Of a stretch of 9,958 nucleotides of DNA, positions 5,542-9,958 are shown one piece after another. How positions within the stretch are numbered: position 1 is the stretch's first letter; each line of letters starts with the position of its first letter. The stretch lies in assembly GCA_903930085.1 (NCBI GenBank), contig CAIYXD010000053.1, positions 1 through 9,958 on the forward strand. Direction: 5' to 3'. Below the pieces are notes generated by a model that made no database searches, was not told the origin of the DNA, and was given only the letters and a program-made list of their open reading frames with translations. The stretch comes from an uncultured Flavobacteriia bacterium. GTDB lineage: Bacteria > Bacteroidota > Bacteroidia > Flavobacteriales_D > Crocinitomicaceae. Both the position numbers and the translations under genes were made by a program.

Positions 5542-6156
5542 ATGCATATAGCAATTGCTGGTAATATTGGTTCAGGAAAAACAACGTTAACGAAGCTGTT
5601 GGCTAAACATTACGGATGGGAAACGCACTTTGAAGACGTGGAACAAAACCCCTATCTGAATGATTTCTACGAAGACATGCAACGTTGGTCCTTTAACCTT
5701 CAAATTTATTATTTGAACAGCCGTTTCACGCAAACACAAGAGATACAAAAAACCGAAAAAACCGTTATTCAGGATCGAACTATTTATGAGGATGCGTTTA
5801 TCTTTGCGCCAAACCTTCATTCCATGGGACTTATGACTACGCGTGATTTTGAGAATTATTTTTCGTTGTTCAACTTAATGGATTCCTTTGTTTCTGCTCC
5901 CGATTTATTAATTTACTTAAGAGCAAGCGTTCCAACGTTGGTGAGTCAAATCCAACAACGTGGGAGAGACTACGAAGAAAGTATTAGGTTGGATTATTTA
6001 AAACGACTTAACGAGCGCTATGAAGCTTGGATATCTACCTATGACAAAGGTAAATTATTGATAATAGATGTGGATAATAACCGTTTTCCGGAAAGCCAGG
6101 AAGATCTTGGTAAAATTATCAATTCTATAGATGCAGAAATAAACGGTTTGTTCTAA
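5542..6156 (+). CDS. Deoxynucleoside kinase (dGK/dAK-like)
   Basis: This 204-aa cytosolic kinase phosphorylates deoxynucleosides to their 5'-monophosphates using ATP, in the purine/pyrimidine deoxynucleoside salvage pathway. The P-loop GNIGSGKT occupies residues 7-14 and the base-side acidic residue is in EDVEQNPYL (31-39). A DRT motif at 78-80, the usual DRS/DRT of the family that holds the catalytic-site Arg, is followed by IYEDAFIF. The Arg-rich LID R140-G-R142-D143-YEE closes over ATP. Length matches bacterial deoxyadenosine/deoxyguanosine kinases (about 200-225 aa). Substrate preference cannot be decided from motifs alone. The ATG at 5542 gives a P-loop starting at residue 7, as expected, so the start is secure. 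It lies 43 nt after the secreted protein and 36 nt before hldD, all on the same strand, compatible with one operon. No good internal promoter was seen. Confidence 0.92.
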   Translation: MHIAIAGNIGSGKTTLTKLLAKHYGWETHFEDVEQNPYLNDFYEDMQRWSFNLQIYYLNSRFTQTQEIQKTEKTVIQDRTIYEDAFIFAPNLHSMGLMTTRDFENYFSLFNLMDSFVSAPDLLIYLRASVPTLVSQIQQRGRDYEESIRLDYLKRLNERYEAWISTYDKGKLLIIDVDNNRFPESQEDLGKIINSIDAEINGLF

Positions 6157-6192
6157 TTTTCACGCTGAAATTTCATTTTCCAAATTAAAAAC

Positions 6193-7158
6193 ATGATTAT
6201 AGTAACTGGTGCAGCCGGATTCATTGGGAGCTGTTTGGTCAGTCGACTAAACAAAGCTGGATACGATAACATCGTTGTTGTGGATGATTTCTCCAAGACG
6301 GAAAAGGCAAATAATCTGGAAGGAAAAACCATGGCGGCAAAAATTGGCCGGAACGATTTCATCCAATGGCTCCATGATTTTGGTGCTGAAGTAGAAATGA
6401 TTTTTCATATTGGTGCGCGAACGGATACGACAGAATTCGACAAGGCAATTTTTGATGAATTGAACGTGGATTATTCGAAGGCTGTTTGGAATGCTTGCGT
6501 GCAATTCAATATTCCGCTGGTTTATGCAAGTTCCGCTGCGACGTATGGATTGGGAGAATTTGGTTATTCGGACAATCCAGCGCTAATTCCAAGTTTAAAA
6601 CCATTAAATCCGTACGGAGATTCTAAGAATGATTTTGATAAATGGGTTTTAACGCAAACGAAACAGCCGCCATTTTGGGCAGGATTGAAATTTTTCAATG
6701 TTTACGGTCCTAATGAATACCATAAAGGTAGAATGGCAAGTGTTATTTTTCATGCTTTCCGACAAATCAATGAAGCGGGTGGAATGAAATTATTCCGATC
6801 CCATAATCCTGCATTCACTGATGGTGGTCAATTGCGCGATTTCATCTATGTAAAAGACGTGGTGGAAGTTTGTTTGTTTTTATTGGAAAAGAAACCGAAT
6901 TCAGGAATTTACAATCTTGGTTCAGGTAAAGCTCGGACATTCCTTGATCTTGCGAAAAACACGTTTAAAAACATGGGGAAAGCGGAAAACATTACGTTTA
7001 TCGACACTCCAATTGATATTCGAGATAAATACCAGTATTTTACCGAAGCGAATATGTCTAAAATGCTCGCTGCAGGATATACTAGTGGATTCCATACATT
7101 AGAAGAAGGCGTAAGGGATTACGTTCAAAACTTCTTGATTGGCGAAAAGTACTATTGA
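6193..7158 (+). CDS. hldD: ADP-L-glycero-D-manno-heptose 6-epimerase
   Basis: This 321-aa short-chain dehydrogenase/epimerase converts ADP-D-glycero-D-manno-heptose to the L-glycero form, the last step in making the heptose donor for lipopolysaccharide inner core. The NADP-binding GAAGFIG motif is at residues 6-12. The catalytic residues are S114 (YASSAATYG), Y141 and K145 of YGDSK, and K178 in NEYHKGRMASV. That last motif, together with FFNVYGPNEYHKG, is specific to HldD/RfaD rather than to GalE-type epimerases. Length is close to the 310 aa of the E. coli enzyme. Start ATG at 6193 places the dinucleotide motif immediately at the N-terminus as usual. It is the last gene of the plus-strand block and converges on a minus-strand lipoprotein gene after 29 nt. 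No other heptose genes are visible in the window, so the rest of the pathway must lie elsewhere. Confidence 0.94.
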   Translation: MIIVTGAAGFIGSCLVSRLNKAGYDNIVVVDDFSKTEKANNLEGKTMAAKIGRNDFIQWLHDFGAEVEMIFHIGARTDTTEFDKAIFDELNVDYSKAVWNACVQFNIPLVYASSAATYGLGEFGYSDNPALIPSLKPLNPYGDSKNDFDKWVLTQTKQPPFWAGLKFFNVYGPNEYHKGRMASVIFHAFRQINEAGGMKLFRSHNPAFTDGGQLRDFIYVKDVVEVCLFLLEKKPNSGIYNLGSGKARTFLDLAKNTFKNMGKAENITFIDTPIDIRDKYQYFTEANMSKMLAAGYTSGFHTLEEGVRDYVQNFLIGEKYY

Positions 7159-7187
7159 TTTATTTTCTACAGTGTTAATCAGAAAAA

Positions 7188-7409
7188 TTATTCTTTGATA
7201 GTGCAACTTTGATAATTTTGCCATCCAAAGGAATAACTCAATGATTCACATTCTGTTTTAGCGTTTTTCTTCTTGTTTTCAATAGAAACATACGTAACAA
7301 TTGGGTTCCAATCTTCGCCGTTTAAAATCTGTTTGCACTCACATTTGTAAGCCTTTTCACAGGAAGAGAAAGAAATCAGGAGAATCGATAAGTAGAAGAG
7401 TTTTTTCAT
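7188..7409 (-). CDS. Small cysteine-containing lipoprotein, hypothetical
   Basis: This 73-aa protein starts with a lipoprotein signal: KK at 2-3, a hydrophobic core to residue 14 and the lipobox-like FSSC with C17 as the predicted lipidated Cys. The mature part is only 57 residues and contains four further Cys (C23, C25, C54, C69), which could form two disulfides in the periplasm or at the cell surface. There is a central stretch ILNGEDWNPIVTYVSIENKKK followed by a C-terminal SYSFGWQNYQSC. No family is recognised. A perfect TAnnTTTG element 10 nt upstream suggests it is transcribed on its own although it follows the DUF4249 gene by 91 nt on the same strand. The gene converges with hldD. The signal peptide, promoter and length make a real gene likely; the function is unknown. 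Confidence 0.72.
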   Translation of the reverse strand: MKKLFYLSILLISFSSCEKAYKCECKQILNGEDWNPIVTYVSIENKKKNAKTECESLSYSFGWQNYQSCTIKE

Positions 7410-7419
7410 GTTTTTATTT

Positions 7420-7427
7420 CAAAATTA
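7420..7427 (-). promoter_or_regulatory. -7 promoter element of the small lipoprotein gene
   Basis: The minus strand reads TAATTTTG, a perfect TAnnTTTG match, ending 10 nt before the ATG at 7409-7407. No good -33 element was found. The surrounding DNA is very AT-rich, so a chance match is more likely here than at the other sites. Confidence 0.45.
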
Positions 7428-7500
7428 CATTTTTTTCAAGAAAATGGTAGTTTGAGAGAAAGAATACATCCGATTTTTTTAAAAAAGCTTGTTTTTAGTT

Positions 7501-8427
7501 TTATGGAATGCAAATCAAGGTGTCAAAACGTGGCGAATAGCCAGCCCAAATTCCCAAAGCACCGCCCTTGATATTGGATGGAATATTTGTTGGTGTCGCA
7601 AATGGATTTCCTGCTGAAAATAGCTGCGTATATTTTTTTTCCATGAATTGGTATACTGCTTCGTCCATTTTGGATAGTTTCACCACGAGCGTATCACCAA
7701 GCTTATAGAATCCTTTGAATTCATCCGGAAAGGAAGATTCCTGGTAACTCATAGGGTTCTCATACGCAAAATCGAACGTTAAACCATCTATAAATTGGTC
7801 GTCAAAAAACGGCGAAAACGGCTTGCTATAACTTGATTCATCGCTATATTTTACTTCCCAGAGATAGCCGTCAAATTGGTTTGCATTATCTGAAATTGTT
7901 GCCCAAGAATACCCGTATTCGGTTTGATTTTTCGCTGGTTTCCAATAGGTATCAAATAAATCTATTGGCGGAACTATGGTCGTTTGGGACGTATAGGTTT
8001 CTCCGGCATAGTTTACGTTTAAGGTATACGTTTTACCAACTTGACCTAATATCGCAGGATCAAAAGAAGTATAGGCGCACAAATGGTAATTGGCGATTTC
8101 TTCCACCGGAATGCCAAAGAATTGGGCAGCAAAATTTTCTGTTCCCGCAGGCAGCGCATCCGTGCAAATTTCAACCAAAGGAAAAGTCGTGGTTCCATCG
8201 CTAACAGATAGTACTGCGCCAGAAATAAAACCATTTAAATACGCTTCCAAATTCGTTGGTGAATAAATATCATTCGTTCTGGAAAGCAAAACAACCGGTG
8301 GAAAGTTTGTTTCAATCCTACCATCGATTACGATACTTTCTGCATATCCTGGAATTTCGATTTTCACTTCTTTCGTGCAGGAATTCAACAGCATTAGAAC
8401 AAATAATACGTATGCTATATTTTTCAT
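7501..8427 (-). CDS. DUF4249 domain-containing outer-membrane lipoprotein
   Basis: This 308-aa protein has a type II signal peptide with the lipobox LNSC, C17 being the predicted lipidated residue, so it is anchored in a membrane, probably the outer one. The mature part matches the DUF4249 layout: an N-terminal strand with E-I-P-G-Y then I-V-I-D-G-R-I-E (residues 24-39), an extended beta-rich region with the PVVLLSRT and Y-T-L-N-V patterns, and the C-terminal NIKGGALGIWAGYSPR, the most recognisable family motif. DUF4249 has no established biochemical role. It is commonly encoded next to a TonB-dependent receptor, as here: the receptor stop and this start are only 3 nt apart. I infer that it is an accessory lipoprotein of that receptor, perhaps in ligand capture, by analogy with SusC/SusD pairs. 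No convincing terminator follows. Confidence 0.88.
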   Translation of the reverse strand: MKNIAYVLFVLMLLNSCTKEVKIEIPGYAESIVIDGRIETNFPPVVLLSRTNDIYSPTNLEAYLNGFISGAVLSVSDGTTTFPLVEICTDALPAGTENFAAQFFGIPVEEIANYHLCAYTSFDPAILGQVGKTYTLNVNYAGETYTSQTTIVPPIDLFDTYWKPAKNQTEYGYSWATISDNANQFDGYLWEVKYSDESSYSKPFSPFFDDQFIDGLTFDFAYENPMSYQESSFPDEFKGFYKLGDTLVVKLSKMDEAVYQFMEKKYTQLFSAGNPFATPTNIPSNIKGGALGIWAGYSPRFDTLICIP

Positions 8428-8430
8428 TTT

Positions 8431-9958
8431 TTAATATTCAAAATTCCACGTAACACTTGGGATAATTGGGAAAAGCGTAACTTGTTTCACCGTTATTTTA
8501 AAATCGCCATTTAGGAAATCGCCATCGTTATCGACGTATAAAAAGAAAGGATTTGCTCTGTTGTAGGCATTGTAAATAGAAAACGCCCAGTTGCTTCTAA
8601 ATTTCTTTTTGACTTGAATTTCTTCACCAGTCAGCAAATCTGTTTTGAGTTTGTACGCTTTATCGTACAAAGTGGCTGAAATGTCTAAACGATGGTATGG
8701 AGCCATTCGAGTAGAATTTCGTTCCCCGTAATTAAACAATAAATTCTGTTCCTGAACATACCAAGAAGAGGGTAACGTCAATGTATTTCCTGTGGCGAAG
8801 ATGAAACAAGCTCCAAAAGTCCAACGGTCATTTAGCTTGTAATTTGCAACAACCGATAAGTCATGTCTTCGGTCATATTTTGCTGGAAAGACTTTCCCGT
8901 TGTTTAAATCAGGGAAAACCCGCTCCGTTTTTGACCATGTATAGCCAACCCAACCGGTTAGTTTTCCATAAGATCGTTTCACAAAAAGTTCCAAGCCGTA
9001 GCTCCATCCTTTTCCAAAAACCAGCAAATTATCGGTATTATCATTTATATCGTCTCCCGGTAGCGCACCTTCTTGATATTCAATGAGGTTTTTCATGCCT
9101 TTGTAATACACTTCAACAGATGTTTCAATTCTGTCGTTTAGGAAATTTCGGAAATACCCAATGGAAGCTTGCCAGCCTTGTTGCGGCTTTGCCAATTCTG
9201 TTGTTGGATACCAAATATCCGTTGGCAAGGATACCGCGCTCAGGGAAGTTAAATGAACATATTGGTAATTATAGGAATATCCGGCTTTAATCGAACTTTT
9301 ATCTGGTAGCAACCAACGACCGGAAACACGGGGTTCTAATCCATTGTAAAATTTAATTAAATCGCCTTTTGAATAGGTAAATGAAGTGTCAACCGATCCA
9401 ATTCCGCCTTTTTGGTAACGTGTAAAAGGTCCTACTTGGTGATACATACTATAACGTAAGCCGAAATTAAATCGAATTTTTTCATTGAAATCGAATTCAT
9501 CCAAAATGTACAATGCAGACTCATGGCTAAAGAGTTTTTGTGCTTCGCCGGTATTAAAAACAACTTCGTCGGTTTCCGCGGATACGCTTGTTGGAGTAAA
9601 CGTATGGTAAATGTAATCGGCACCCCATTTCAGCCTGTTTTTTGTGTTTGCGTAATACGTAAAATCAACTTTTGATCCAATATCACGCACACCAGACTTC
9701 AGTGCAAAACGGAATTCATCTTGTTGTGAACCAAAGCTGAACATATAATCCGAGAAAGTTGTGGTGACGTTCATAAATAATTTATTGGTAAATAAGTGGT
9801 TCCACCGTAAGGCAGCAATTCCATTTCCCCATGGCATTTCAACTTTGAAGTTATCGTCTTTGTTGTCAAAAGTGAACATGTCTTTACCATAATAACCACT
9901 TAGGTAAATTCGGTCTTTGTCGGTTAATTTATAGTTTAGTTTTACGTTTAAATCATAG
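8431..9958 (-). CDS. TonB-dependent receptor, C-terminal beta-barrel part (partial)
   Basis: The visible 508 residues are the C-terminal beta-barrel of a TonB-dependent outer-membrane receptor; the gene continues past the right edge. An in-frame ATG at 9879-9877 is internal. Codons from 9957 to 9880 read as further barrel sequence (LNYKLTDKDRIYLSGYYG) with no stop, so the true start, carboxypeptidase-like domain, TonB box and plug are outside the window. Alternating hydrophobic strands, aromatic girdles and motifs such as LEPRVSGRWLLPDKSSIKAGYS, SVEVYYKGMKNLIEYQEGA and KYDRRHDLSVVANYKLNDRW are typical of Bacteroidota receptors of this kind. The chain ends in the aromatic residue Tyr (TWNFEY), a beta-barrel assembly signal. 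It uses TonB-ExbBD energy for import; the substrate cannot be read from this part. It is followed after 3 nt by the DUF4249 lipoprotein gene. Confidence 0.92.
   Translation of the reverse strand, partial: YDLNVKLNYKLTDKDRIYLSGYYGKDMFTFDNKDDNFKVEMPWGNGIAALRWNHLFTNKLFMNVTTTFSDYMFSFGSQQDEFRFALKSGVRDIGSKVDFTYYANTKNRLKWGADYIYHTFTPTSVSAETDEVVFNTGEAQKLFSHESALYILDEFDFNEKIRFNFGLRYSMYHQVGPFTRYQKGGIGSVDTSFTYSKGDLIKFYNGLEPRVSGRWLLPDKSSIKAGYSYNYQYVHLTSLSAVSLPTDIWYPTTELAKPQQGWQASIGYFRNFLNDRIETSVEVYYKGMKNLIEYQEGALPGDDINDNTDNLLVFGKGWSYGLELFVKRSYGKLTGWVGYTWSKTERVFPDLNNGKVFPAKYDRRHDLSVVANYKLNDRWTFGACFIFATGNTLTLPSSWYVQEQNLLFNYGERNSTRMAPYHRLDISATLYDKAYKLKTDLLTGEEIQVKKKFRSNWAFSIYNAYNRANPFFLYVDNDGDFLNGDFKITVKQVTLFPIIPSVTWNFEY

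Noticed and set aside
5773..5781. DRT instead of DRS in the deoxynucleoside kinase as a possible active-site change
   Set aside because: Thr at this place is a conservative and, as far as I recall, common variant in bacterial deoxynucleoside kinases; the Arg is kept.
7163..7186. TTTTCT and AGAAAA inverted repeat between hldD and the small lipoprotein gene as a bidirectional terminator
   Set aside because: It is a 6-bp AT-rich stem with a 12-nt loop, too weak to call, although the convergent position would suit one.
7474..7490. T7/A6 palindromic stretch downstream of the DUF4249 gene as a terminator
   Set aside because: It has essentially no loop and no GC pairs in the stem, so it would not make a stable hairpin in RNA.
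7833..8204. A 123-codon plus-strand open frame opposite the DUF4249 gene
   Set aside because: It is antisense to a recognisable lipoprotein, and its own translation has no family features.
9877..9879. ATG taken as the start of the TonB-dependent receptor
   Set aside because: The same frame continues without a stop to the right edge, with typical beta-barrel strands, so this Met is internal and the gene is partial.

Overview
The window looks like ordinary chromosome of an AT-rich Bacteroidota bacterium, most likely a flavobacterium-like member. The evidence is a TonB-dependent receptor paired with a DUF4249 lipoprotein, several matches to the Bacteroidota -7 promoter element TAnnTTTG close to start codons, weak or absent Shine-Dalgarno sequences, and gene families typical of the phylum (bacterial GH3, deoxynucleoside kinase, BI-1). 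No tRNA, rRNA, CRISPR array, insertion sequence or prophage signal was seen.

Layout, left to right. (1) Positions 1-52 hold the first 17 codons of a minus-strand gene that leaves the window, with its promoter. (2) tlyA, an rRNA methyltransferase of the TlyA family, lies on the minus strand at 168-899. (3) A 111-bp divergent intergenic region carries back-to-back promoters and leads into a plus-strand operon at 1011-2780: a PTPS/QueD-family enzyme, folE, and a seven-helix BI-1 family membrane protein, closed by a clear hairpin terminator. (4) Between 2936 and 3111 is a small self-contained unit with its own promoter, a 32-codon single-helix membrane peptide and its own terminator. (5) A plus-strand block at 3145-7158 encodes a GH3-family adenylating enzyme, a secreted hypothetical protein overlapping it by 4 nt, a deoxynucleoside kinase and an ADP-heptose epimerase (hldD). 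(6) From 7188 to the right edge everything is on the minus strand: a small Cys-rich lipoprotein with its own promoter, a DUF4249 lipoprotein, and the C-terminal 508 residues of a TonB-dependent receptor whose start is beyond the window.

How the genes work together. FolE makes 7,8-dihydroneopterin triphosphate, which is the substrate of the PTPS/QueD enzyme next to it, so these two form a two-step pterin module. The enzyme's Cys-x5-His-x-His spacing points to the tetrahydropterin (PTPS) branch rather than queuosine synthesis. The TonB-dependent receptor and DUF4249 lipoprotein, 3 nt apart, probably form one outer-membrane uptake unit of unknown substrate. HldD supplies heptose for lipopolysaccharide core, and the kinase serves nucleotide salvage. 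The GH3 and secreted-protein pair is translationally coupled, but its role is unknown.

No clear new multi-gene system is visible. The most unusual items are the unannotated 32-aa membrane peptide unit, a BI-1 protein that lacks both conserved aspartates of the family's proton/calcium sensor, and the PTPS-type pterin pair.
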